Below are positions 11,333 to 22,537 of a stretch of 64,000 nucleotides of DNA, in pieces. Position 1 is the stretch's first letter. Each line of letters begins with the position of its first letter. The notes below the pieces were generated by a model. It saw only the letters and a list, made by a program, of their open reading frames with translations. It had not been told where the DNA came from and did not search any database. This DNA comes from Hippophae tibetana (Eukaryota > Streptophyta > Magnoliopsida > Rosales > Elaeagnaceae). Location of the stretch: contig CM072807.1 in assembly GCA_037013495.1 (NCBI GenBank), positions 9,923,001 through 9,987,000 of the forward strand, read 5' to 3'. Position numbers and translations under genes: made by a program.

Positions 11333-12904
11333 ATGTCCAATGTTCAAGAACCAAGTTCTTACAAACAAGCTAGTACTAGTGCAAAATGGATAGAAGCCAT
11401 GAATCAAGAGCTGAATACTCTTGAAAATAATAATACATGGGAGTTGGCATACTTGCCAGAAGGTAAGAAAGCAATAGGATCAAAATGGGTTTATAAAATG
11501 AAGCTAAAACCTGATGGAAGTGTTGATAGACACAAGACAAGATTGGTTGCAAACATGTTTAATTAAATTGAAGGAATAAATTATTTTGAAAGTTTTTCTC
11601 CTGTAGCCAAAATTGTTACGGTTCGAATTCTACTTACTATTGCAACTTCTAAAGGGTAGCGAATTCATAAATTAGATATAAACAATACTTTCCTACATGG
11701 CTTCTTGAATGAAGATGTTTATATGTTTCCACCTGAAGGATACAAAAGGCTTAAATTAATCAAGTTTGCAAATTGAAAAGATCACTGTATGGACTCAAGC
11801 AAACCTCAAGATAATAGAATGTCAAATTTTGTGAGAAAATAATTTGTTTTGGATTCACACAATCACCTCATGACAATTGTTTGTTTATCAAAGAAACTAA
11901 ATCTTCTTTTACAACTTTTCTCATTTATGTAGATGATATTCTTCTAACAGGAACTTGAGAGAAGGAGATCGAATTGGTTAAGAAACATTTGGATCATTAA
12001 TTCACTATTAAAGATTTTGGTTATGCAAAATATTTTCTTGGCTTAAAAATTGCAAGAGGGTCTTCTAGAACTGTTATAAACCAACGAAAAATATTTATTA
12101 GATATTCTTTTTGATTCAGATCTTCTTAGAGCTAAACCAGTAAAGACACATTTTCCCAAAGGTTAGAAATTGGTTGTTGAAAAATACTCTCTTCTTAAGC
12201 CAAATAAATAGAAGGATTTAATTGGAAGGATTTTGTATTTAAACATCAGTCGACCAGATATAAGTTATCATGTACAACAACTGAGTCATTTTTTCAATAC
12301 CCTTGCAAGCCTCATTAGGATGCAGCTATGCATTTACTAATATACCTAAAAGGGTGCCCATCCAAAAGGGTTATTTTATCCTAGTCACAATTGTCTTCAT
12401 TTTCAATCTTACAATGATGTTGATTGGGCATCCTGTCTTGACACTAAAAAGTCTTTAACAAGTTTTTACATCTTCTTAGGTCCATCTCTCATCTCCTGGA
12501 AAACTAAGAAGCAAGCTATTATTTCTTGATCTTTTACTAAAGTAGAATATCATAGATTAGCTGCAACAGTCTGTGAGGTACAATAGATTTCATATATTTT
12601 GAAAGAATTCAAGATTGATTTCAGTACTCCTATCCCACTCTAGTGCGACAACAAAGCTTCCATTCACATCACAGAAAATCCAATGTTCTATGAAAGAACG
12701 AAGCACCTAGATATTAACTGTCACTTGGTTAGAAATCATTTCAAAGAAGGTTTCATTAAACCGCAACATGTGTTCTCACAAGAACAAGTAGTAGACATGT
12801 TCACCAAACCCTTATCTGCTCCTCAATTTAGCAAGTTAATGTTCAAGTTGAGTTTGTATGATATCCATCAAACTCCAATTTTACGTAATATTTATGTGGC
12901 ATAA
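11333..12904 (+). pseudogene. Copia reverse transcriptase and RNase H, broken
   Basis: 11333-11566 opens RT (WIEAMNQELNTLENNNTWEL, IGSKWVYKMKLKPDGSV). Later pieces read FSPVAKIVTVRILLTIA, LDINNTFLHGFLNEDVYM and FLIYVDDILLTGT (YVDD retained) across stops and frameshifts. RNase H ends in 12683-12904 ([29 protein letters not shown]). The stop lies immediately before the 3' LTR. Confidence 0.85.
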
Positions 12905-13020
12905 TGATGTTGATATAATAATTTATTTTCTTTATTATTTTAAATTTCCTTCCTTATGTAGATATAATATTACTTGTACCATTTTGAGAGATTAATAAGA
13001 TTTCAATACTATTTTGTTCA
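12905..13020 (+). repeat. 3' LTR (116 bp) of the second copia element
   Basis: Starts TGATGTTGATATAATAA and ends TTTTGTTCA. It matches 5765-5879. Confidence 0.85.
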
Positions 13021-14302
13021 AATTTTAATCAATATATTTGATAAAAATGTTACAAACAAAATTCTTTTAAATTGTGGTTGGAAAAAAATTATTATAAACA
13101 AAAAATAATTTTAATTAAAAACAAATTATTATCATGTTGTATGATTGGTTATAACGTTTGGTGCAAATATTGCAAATATAGCTTATTCTTTCTTTCATCA
13201 ATATTTATAAGACTAAAGTGGTCTAAGAGTTCAAATTTTTTTCAATGAATAATTTAGTTCACTAACTTATAGTAGAATCTCATTAGGTTTATAAAATAGG
13301 ACATTATCAATTTCATCGTCTATTTACTCATTAATGATTAGTTAAGGTATTTAATAAAAAATAAAAAATCAAATTTAAAAGGGATTTTATAACCTAAAGC
13401 AAACTTATATTCCTCATTTTTTTCCACGAGTACCCCTCCTTCATCCATTCTCTTAAAGCAATCATTTCAATGCACGAAAATCCTTCAAACTAAAATGCAT
13501 GGTTAAAAACATGAGTCAATGGGTGTGATGGAATTTGTTTTGAGAGTGGAATGAAATCCACGAACATATGGTATAATTCTACACTTTAATATCCTTTTTC
13601 TATTAGATTATTTTAATGTTTTGATTTGAGAATTTTTTTTAATGAAAATGTGAAAAGGAGCGTAGTGGTCCTATTACAGCCACGAACAATGCATTATTTA
13701 TTCTTCTTTCTTATAGTAATGAATTATTTATTCAATTGAAAGGATTTATTGAATATTTAATGTCATCTCATATATATAGTTTGTTTGAAAAGAATTTAAG
13801 AAACCTTTGACATGCATTTTAGATTACATTTTAGGCTACATATGGACTCTATTTTGGTTACACTTGAGTAAATTTTGACCTTAATTAGGATGCATTTAAT
13901 TACTTTTACACTACACTAATTAAAATATGCAATTTAATTTAAATGATTTTAACTATTTATATGAATTTTAGTAGCACATGACATTCATTATTTCTTCACA
14001 AAGTTACACATAAGTGAGAATTGCATATATCAAAAAGGTAACTTCATATTCAAAGGAGAAAATGAATTATCTTGACAACCATAATGTGAAGATATCCATG
14101 GGTTACATAGAATTGAAAATGATGAAGATACTAATGGTATAAGAAAGTGTATACCTAATAATAGTGAAATAAAATGATAGATACATATATTAACATATTA
14201 CCCTAGAATAATGAAGCTAAAGAAGAATTATGAGATTCAGGGTAGAAATGATAAAAATAGGGAGGAAGAAGATAATTCAAGTAAGTCAATGATGTTAAAT
14301 TT
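13021..14302. other. AT-rich spacer
   Basis: No gene or element ends recognised. The last 250 bases may belong to the Mutator-like element that follows, but its inverted ends could not be located. Confidence 0.5.
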
Positions 14303-16340
14303 GTGAGATCCGATGATGAGAATAAATATTATGGATTTAATAATCCTAAAATTATGAAGATTGAAGATATTACAATGGAGAAAGTTGAGTTGAGAATTAG
14401 AATGATATTTACCAATGTCCAAGTATTAAGAAAAGCTTTAAAGTATTATGAGATTAAGCATCTGAAACAATTGTGCGGGAAGAAAAAAAAAAAAGAATTA
14501 AGGTTACATGTAACAATGTATATAAAAATGTAGATGGGTTATATATGAGAATAATGGAAAGGGTAATTGGAAATTGGTTGCAAATAAACAACCTAGATTC
14601 AGAGTTATTCCTTGTTACATCATGCAATATTTAAGACGAATACACATGTTTGAGAAATCATTATTTGAAGAAAGTGAACAGTACATGTGTGGCAAGTGTG
14701 ATTAATGACTTCGATTGAATTGGAAAAAAACTAAAATGGAGAAATGTGAAAGATAAAGTAAGAGAAATAACTAATTTTGAAACCATTCAAAATCAAGTTA
14801 AGAGAGCTAGAGCCAAATCAAAGGAATTTGTACATGAAAAATCTAAAGATCAATACTCAAGGCTTAGGTTGTATATGAGTACAAATGTTGGTACAACTAT
14901 CATTCTCTCTAGCCAAAAGGATGAAGATGATTCTGAAGGGTAAAAATATTTTATTTGATTATAAAATTTATTATTTATGATTACATTTTTAGCTTATAAT
15001 GTTGTAATATTTATGTTTTGTTGTGTGATGTAGATTTCTTAGAATATTAAATGCAATTAAGAAGGGATTTAAGATGTGATGTAAAAAACTTAGGTTAGAT
15101 GGGTGTTATACTAGATGCCAATATAGGGGAATGCTTTTATGTGTGGTTGGGGTAGATGCAAACAATGACATATACCCTTTATATATCATATGCTCTTGTA
15201 GAATGTGAGATTAAAAAAATTAAATGATTTATTAGGTTGTTGATGAAGGACTTCGATATACATAAATATGACCCTTACACTATAATGTCTAATAAGATGA
15301 ATGGATTGGTCATTATGGTGAAGAAATTGTTATAAAATTCTAATAATAGATTTTATATAAAGCGCATGTTGAAGCATCTTTAAGTAATACTACAAGAGTG
15401 ATATAATTGTTACATGTTTTAGTGATGTTGCAAAGAAACAAATGGCTAGGTACAATATATGGATGAACGAAATAAAAATGGAAAATACACTAACATTTAA
15501 ATGGTTGGAGAATAAACCTAAGCATTCATGGAGCAAGGCTTTTAATAGGTAGTACTAATAGTGTTCTACCATTATCTGATATAATTGAATCTCTATGTGA
15601 AAGTCCTATATCTTACATTTTGTTAATAAGAATTTATATATCATTGTGTGATAATTAACTAAACAACTTTAATGAGTGTTTTAATAGCAAATTATTGCCT
15701 ACAAGAGGAAAATCAGTACTCGAAATGTTAGAAACAATTAAGATTTATATCATAGGTAGGTTTATATAAAAAAAAAGAAATGAAGTATTGAGTAGAAACA
15801 CTCAATTGCACAAAATATACATGATACTATTAAGTGTTATAAATCCTTATCAAGTAAATATAAAGCAAGGAAATAATGGTGTGTATTGCTATGAAGTGAC
15901 ATGTAATCAAAATTAAAGATTAAGTGTAGACCTCTTGAATAGAACATGCACATGTAGAAAATGGGACATCATTGGGATAACTTGTGTGCATGCTATGAGA
16001 TGCATTTTAAGTGCCAAAGAAGATCTATTAAATTGTGTAGATGCAATTTATAAGAAGCAATCATTTTACTTGCCATATGTATGAACGTTTTGTTGTTTCT
16101 ATTGTATATATTTTTTTCTTTTTAAAATTCAAAATCAAACTTTTATCTAATGTATGTTAATTTGTTTAATCATTGTATATATAATTATGTTATATACCAT
16201 GTCCCAAGCTGTGAGTTTAGGATAGGTACCAGTGAATACACTACCACCTTGAACCCGCCCATTATGAGATCCTAACGTGATAGGCCTAAGAATGAAAAGT
16301 ATAAGACTAAATTAGAGAAGATATTAAAAAAGAGAATATA
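14303..16340 (+). pseudogene. Mutator-like (MULE) transposase, heavily decayed
   Basis: Fragments follow the order of MULE transposases. First comes a MuDR N-terminal block (VELRIRMIFTNVQVLRKALK, 14375-14440). A block before the catalytic core follows (QNQVKRARAKSKEFVHEKSK then QYSRLRLY, 14790-14880), and then the start of the core (LNAIKKGFKM ... VVGVDANNDIYPLY, 15045-15185). Near 15940-16040 is a SWIM zinc finger, CTCRKWDIIGITCVHAM, with the CxC...CxH spacing intact. A Pro/Arg-rich tail (NPPIMRS) follows near 16255. Stops and frameshifts occur throughout. Confidence 0.8.
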
Positions 16341-16691
16341 TAACATCATCAAACATTATTGAAGGAACAAGTGAAAAACCTACTGGAGTGAGAAAGATTG
16401 GAATGAGTATATCTTGTTGTTAATGCATTCAATCAAGCCACAATAAAAAAGATGTAAAAAAAAGAAACTGAAAAAGCAACCACATAACAAATGGAGGTAC
16501 CATATGGAAATGACATTGAAAATGTAAGTGAAGCATTTTGTAATAGGTTGCTTTTGTAAGTTTATTTTGATATATCTAGGTATGTTTTGTAGGTATAAGA
16601 TTAAATCTAGTTTATCATATTGTAAGTTGAATAACATAATGTTAGATTATATGATCATATTGTAAGTATATTAGTAACATAAATATTGAAT
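16341..16691. other. AT-rich spacer
   Basis: Probably the 3' flank of the MULE remnant; no inverted end was found. Confidence 0.4.
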
Positions 16692-16808
16692 TGTTATTAT
16701 TAAAGTCTCACATCGATTAAGGATCCAGCTCACGTTGTGCATATAAATAAGAATATTTCTCTATCTCACAACTTGAGTTTTTAGATAAAATTAGGTCCAA
16801 ATTTAACG
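16692..16808 (+). repeat. Solo TRIM-like LTR
   Basis: TGTTATTATTAAAGTCTCACATCGATTAA resembles, in its AGTCTCACATCGATT core, the LTRs at 22192 and 22421. It continues through GTGCATATAAATAAG to TTAGGTCCAAATTTAACG, the usual layout of TRIM LTRs. No partner repeat or target duplication is seen. Confidence 0.55.
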
Positions 16809-18441
16809 ATTATATTAAATTAATCATATTTTTGTTGATAAGATCATATTATACTTGTGAATTAATCTCATTTTTAAATACATTATATTTTTCATTATCA
16901 ATGAGTTTGTGATATGTATTCGTTGCTACTTATTTTAACTAAATGAAATAGCTCTTATAGCAACAAAAAAAAAAGTATGACTTTTATTGAGAAGCATAGA
17001 CCAAGAGTGTGAAAAATCTCATTATATCCAACATATCTCTCCCTATCTGAAAAAAACAAATAAACTTAATTACTAAAATTGTGGGTTAGAGGTAATATAG
17101 AAATAAGGTAATTAGCAATAAAAATGTATTCTGTGATTGACATGAAGAAAAAAGAACTAGAAAAATGATTTCAATTTCCCTTTAATATACAATCTCATAT
17201 GATCATTAACATGAAAAAAGAGTGAAAACTAAAGGTAACAACAGTTATAGACTTTTAATGTTTTATTTTTATAACTTATAGGACTTGTAAAACACTTTCT
17301 AAACACTTCCTCATTTAAATGTCCAATTCATCCAACTTGTTTATAATTGCTTAGTTGTTTCTAATTATTTAAAAAGTGTGGACGATCATTATTGGTCCAA
17401 AGCAACTCTTTTTATGCCCATATCCTTTCATGGTCGTAACAAATATTTAAACACATTTTAAAAGTTGTAAACTTATACTCAACATTATTGCACATGATGA
17501 CTTTTTGTGACAGAATTCTCTACAAATACTTGTTTCACGTAAACAACATTTAAGTTTACATTTGTAACTTTTAAAACATTAAAAACATATTTGTTACAAT
17601 ATTAAATGTATTAAACTTCTAATTAAACCTTTTTATTATATATATATATATATATATATATTCTCTCTATTTGAGAATTTTAGCTTACTTGTTATCAATT
17701 GATTTTTTTAATTGTTTCCGTTATTTCTCTTTTAAAAGAAAAATTCATTCAAAAAATCAATTGTCATAAAGATGAAGTTTTGATACTGATGTAAAAAAAA
17801 ATTATACTGTATAGTCAATAATTTAAGATAATAAGATAATATAATGCTAAGTTATTTACTTCGATAATTTTTTTAACCAAAAAAAAATTGTTTCCCTTCT
17901 CACTTCAAACTAAGTTTTGAAAATTATATCAATTTTTATTATTAAAAAATAAAATTTTATATCAAAGTTATGTGTAATCTAAAATATGGGAGGAAATTTT
18001 TAAAGCCACGATTAATAAAGCAACTTGCAAATGATGGTTGCTCATCTTCACCACAAGCTAGACTAATTAATTGATTTAAATTATTAGGGAAAAAAAACAC
18101 ACATAAAAGTTGCATGTTTTCATATCTCATGACTCTTCTTTCTATAAATGCAAAATTGTTTATCTTAAAATAAAAAATAACAAGAATCATAAATACGATT
18201 AAAAATAAAGTCATAAATACATAATGATATGATTATGTATTCACTTATTTTTAAATCATATATTAAAATTAAAATTATTATTTTATCTTTTTTTAACAAT
18301 TATCAATGCAAACCAAGGAAAAAGAAATTCATGATTGTTTGGCATTCATTGATTTTCTAGTCCTTATTATAGATTCTTTTTCACAAATTTACAAGATATA
18401 CTAATAAAACTATAACTTATTTTAATATTTTATATTAATAA
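16809..18441. other. AT-rich spacer with a (TA)n tract
   Basis: A run of about 12 TA units lies at 17637-17661. No gene is recognisable. Confidence 0.6.
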
Positions 18442-18772
18442 TGTTAAGAAAGTTTCGTATTAATTAGGTGTTCGATCGTAATACTGCTTATAAATCTGGA
18501 CAATCCATAATCTAATGAGATCTTATTGGATTAAGTTAAGCTTGAATTTCTAACATGATATGTCCTAACGATGCCAACCATTACCATGAAACTTATCCCC
18601 TGACAACTTAAGCTCACCTTTGTCCATCGATGAATTGTCAATGTGAGTGGGAGTATTAAAGAAGTCACATATCAACTAAGTGTTCGGTAGTAGTGCTGTT
18701 TATAAACCTGAACAATCCTTAACTTAATGAAATCTTATTTGATTGAGTTAAGTCTAAGTTTCTAACAAATAA
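18437..18772 (+). mobile_element. TRIM element A, complete, with perfect 5-bp target duplication
   Basis: The element proper is 18442-18767 (326 bp). Two 114-bp LTRs (18442-18555 and 18654-18767) share GTGTTCG...GTA.T.CTG.TTATAAA, ACAATCC and TTAAG..T.AATTTCTAACA. They enclose 98 bp holding a PBS-like TGATATGTCCTA directly after the left LTR and a PPT, GTGAGTGGGAG (18643-18653), directly before the right one. AATAA flanks both ends (18437-18441 and 18768-18772). There is no coding capacity, as in all TRIMs, so movement would need enzymes supplied in trans. Confidence 0.9.
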
Positions 18773-18916
18773 TATTTTAAAAAATATATTAAAGAAAATC
18801 AATATTTTTTTACATTTTATAGGTTTTTAGAAAATTTAAAGAAAATGAATTACTTTAACGTTATATTTTCTCTCTAATTCAATTGATTATTATTATGAAT
18901 TAACAAACACAATAAA

Positions 18917-19191
18917 TTGAATATCATAATTCTATCAAATGAAAAACATTATTTAATTATAATTTATATTTTTTCAAATAAAATTGACAAAATAACAAAA
19001 TTAATCGCCTTAAAATTTGTAAGAACGAAAAATATTATTTTTCAAACACACTCATATTTCTCCAAATTAAAATTAAAATATTATATATATATATATATAT
19101 TATTTTCATTCTTTTAAATTTCAAGAATGTTTGTAATTTTTAAATAAAATTGTCAATCTATTTGTGAATGTAAGAAAATTGTAATCAATAG
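18917..19191. other. AT-rich spacer with a (TA)n tract
   Basis: A TA repeat lies at about 19084-19102. The small frame here is a low-complexity Ile/Lys/Tyr-rich artefact. Confidence 0.5.
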
Positions 19192-19551
19192 TAGGGGGTG
19201 TTCATAAACAGGTTTGAATCGAATTGGACCGAACAGTTTTACAAATTAAATGGTCTGGTTATATTTGTATTAATTTTTAGACCAATCGAATCGGACCGGA
19301 TTAATAATATATTAAAATTTTAATATTATTTTCTCATTAAATGTGTCAAAAAACCGAATCAGATCGAAAACCGAATCAGATCGAACTGGATCGAACGGTT
19401 TTATAAATTAAACGATCTGATCTGATTTGTATTAATTAAAACTGTTTCAAATGGTCCAATTTGATCCGAATAATATAAATGATCTGATCCAATCCGATTA
19501 AAGTTTTTTATCCAAAATCGAACCGGACCAATGAACACCCCTAATCAATAA
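19184..19551. mobile_element. hAT-type MITE
   Basis: The element proper is 19192-19543 (352 bp). It starts TAGGGGGTGTTCAT and ends ATGAACACCCCTA, imperfect inverted repeats of hAT form. It is flanked by ATCAATAG (19184-19191) and ATCAATAA (19544-19551), an 8-bp duplication with one mismatch. The interior repeats words such as GATCTGATC, AACCGAATC and ATCGAACGG in both orientations. No reading frame is present. Confidence 0.88.
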
Positions 19552-20640
19552 TTATAATGCATGCATTGTTACATTGAAGGCAATCCAAATAAGCTTTGTT
19601 ATTAACTACAAATCTATAAGCGCATCGAATCCTTATTTTATTTAATAAAAAAAACCCGGGGGCTGCTAAGAGATATGGTCAAATAAAATAAAATAAGCCT
19701 ATGCATTAACCTCTCTGACTCATAAGACGTTGGATCTAAAACAAAGAAAGAAATGTCCTGCAATCTCCTTTTTTTTCTAAAATAGACGTTTTATTAAATG
19801 TATACAGATTGGACGGTTGTTAATGGATTGCTTGCTTGGCTACGTGTTAATATTTAATATGTAAGAGAGATTCAAGACAGCTGGACAATAAATGTTAGGC
19901 GCAATATTTTCCCACCAAATTTTATTATTATTATATATATAATTCAATAATAATAACGACCTATAAAAAAATTATCCACTGTATTTAAATCATTTAATTA
20001 TAAAGATTTAATAAATTATTTATACTTAATTATTCTAACAATAAAACATTTTTTTAAAAAAATATCACCCTATTTAAGCTTAACAAGTATGTTGTTAAAG
20101 CCATTCTATTAATACTCTCTACATAATGATATTGATCAAAGTAGTAACACATACCTCTCTTATATATTAAATTATAACTAGTTAAAATATATATTTTATA
20201 TGTATTTAAATAAATTTTATATTATTGAATTATAATTTATTAATCTCGTATATTTTTTCTTATTATTTTAAAATATTATTCATATATATTGTTCGTATGT
20301 ATGCTTGAGTGTATAACTTTTATATATTTAAAATACGTTGCAAATCACTTTTCTATTAATTTTTTCACTTTATGAAAACGGAAAGGAAAAAGAAATTAAA
20401 AAAAAAGTAAAAGAGAGAGATAGCCCAAGATATTGGATAAGGACGAAAAGTTAAGTCCACGAGTAGAACTGTCTTGACCCAGCCCAATATGCTAACGCGG
20501 CTTGTTCGGCTGGACACAGAACTAATCAGGTCAGAGGTCCAAAACCACCTTTCTCAAATAACAATTTAACCGCAAATTTGGGAATTTTTTTGTATAGTCT
20601 AGTATATATGTATGCGATATGTTGAGACAGTCAAAATAAT
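19552..20640. other. Spacer, no gene seen
   Basis: Mostly AT-rich. A short less AT-rich patch at about 20440-20570 (for example GACCCAGCCCAATATGC) shows no coding or RNA features I can name. Confidence 0.45.
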
Positions 20641-21475
20641 TTTCCATTTTTTCTATTTTTAATTTTTTTGAAGAAATTTCTATTTTTTATAATTTTTAAC
20701 AATTATTTATATATTTTAAAAGGTTTGAATAATTTTCTTTATTTTATAAATTTTGAAATTTTGTATTTTAAAATTTTATTATTATAACTATTTTCCATTT
20801 TTATATATTTATGATAATTTTCTATTTTAAAAAATTCTACTTTCTGTTTTCAGGAAGTATAAAATTTTGTTTTTAGAAATTTATACTAATTTTATATTTT
20901 TAAAAATTTATAAAAAAATTTATACTTTATCAAAAGTTGAACAACTCTTAAATAAGTACATTTTATAAAAAATTACAAAATTACAAAATTACAAGAAGAA
21001 ACTCACATTTTTAGTAAGTTTGAACAACTTTATATTTATTGAAAAATTGTGCAATTGTTTATTTCGTAGAACGTTATAACAATTATTTATTTTTAAATAT
21101 TTGAATAATTTTTTATAGTAAGTTATAATAATAAATTATTTAATTTTTTTGAATAACCTTTATTTTAGAAAGTTACAATATTACCTTTTTTCTAATTCTT
21201 ATAACAATTGAATTCTTTTATTTTTATAAAATTATAGCTTTTTTATTTTTAACTTTTTGAATAATTTTTCATTTTTTAGAAAGCTTAAATAATTTTATAT
21301 ATATTTAGAAATTTTTATAATTTTTTAATGTTTGAAATTTTTGGTAATTTTAAATTTTTTGAAAGTTTTCCTATTTTTACAAATATGTCAAACTTTTTTT
21401 TTTTTTTTTTAGAATTTTATACCAATTTTCAATTAGAAAATTTGAAAAAAAAATATTTTCAGAAAATATTATTTA
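20641..21475. repeat. Degenerate low-complexity array
   Basis: Many loosely repeated words such as TTTTAGAAATTT, GAATAATTTT and AAGTTATAATAA follow each other at irregular spacing, suggesting an old decayed tandem repeat or transposon interior. No unit length could be fixed by eye. Confidence 0.4.
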
Positions 21476-22186
21476 ACTGAAAATTGGGGTGTAATGTTAT
21501 ATTGTATTTGACCCAATTAATAAAAGATCATTACATAAAATCTATTTACAATAAAAAACCATAAGAGAGCAGCATTTGGGATTTTAATGTAACTTTGTGC
21601 TTAATACGCTTAGGTATTGCATTTATTTAGGTAGATTCTATTAATACAATAATTTTAAAAATAGTCTTAAGTAGTAAACTTTTGAACAAAAATTACAAAC
21701 ATGACCATATGCCTAGCACGTGGTTTTTTTGGGAAGGTAATTTTGTAATTTTTGTAAATTATGCTAAAAAAAAAGAAAAAAAATAAAAATATCTAATGTT
21801 TCCGCCTAACCACCCGAACCGCCTGAAATGTTCGGGGTTTTATTAAATGACAGTTTGAAATGTTTTTCTTTAACAAATAGTATTAGATACAAAATTTGTT
21901 ATTTTTTAGCATTATTATTTATACAGCAATTAGCTCAAAACATCTTGAAATATTCACGTGTGATTCAATAAATTTCGACATTGATATTCAAATTAATCAA
22001 AACATGATCGTTCTAAAATAACTTGTGTCTTATAATGAAATTGATACTTTTAAAACAAAAGGTTAATTTTATTATTATAATTATTTTTATTTTCATTTTT
22101 ACAATAACCTATTATACTTTAAATGTAAGGCATATTTATTTAAGATGTTAGATTTAAGTATATCTTAAGTTTAAGACTAATTTATT
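21476..22186. other. AT-rich spacer
   Basis: Nothing recognised. Confidence 0.5.
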
Positions 22187-22537
22187 GTACATGTTGAAGT
22201 CTCATATCGATTGAGCATTGAGTTTCTGTTGTACTTATAAGTCTATGACAACCCTTCTTTTTTTTAGAGCTCTTTTGTAGGGAGTTAGGTTATGGATTTC
22301 TTCGTAGTATTAGAGTCAGGTGACTCGGTCGGTACATGACCGATTGTAGGGGATGTACCATACGCCGGTGTGAAAGGAAGTCGCTTCATATCCCCGGTCG
22401 GAAATCGATGTGAAGGGGAGTATTGAAGTCCCACATCGATTGATCATTGGGTTTCTGTTGCACTTATAAGTATATGACAACTCTTCCTCCTTGAGAACTC
22501 TTTTGGAGGGAGTTAGGTCATGAATTTCTTCAATACA
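22187..22537 (+). mobile_element. TRIM element B, complete
   Basis: The element proper is 22192-22532 (341 bp). LTRs 22192-22304 and 22421-22532 share GAAGTC.CA.ATCGATTGA, TATGACAAC.CTTC and GGGAGTTAGGT. The left LTR is followed by TAGTATTAGAGTC, a tRNA-Met PBS with a few transitions. The right one is preceded by GAAGGGGAG (PPT, 22412-22420). Flanks GTACA (22187-22191) and ATACA (22533-22537) agree at four of five bases. The right LTR is closer to the TG...CA standard at its far end, while each copy has one mutated terminus. Confidence 0.88.

Larger units (their letters stand above)
5765..13020 (+). mobile_element. Ty1/copia retrotransposon with very short LTRs, carrying nested insertions
   Basis: A repeat of about 115 bp occurs at 5765-5879 and 12905-13020, both starting TGA; the right copy ends TTCA. 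Directly after the left copy is a degenerate tRNA-Met PBS. Between them run gag, protease, integrase, RT and RNase H remnants on the plus strand. Removing the hAT insertion (1911 bp) and the ubiquitin-L40 pseudogene region leaves roughly 4.7 kb, a normal copia size. No target duplication is evident (TATAA left, AATTT right). Stops and frameshifts occur in every domain. Confidence 0.88.
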
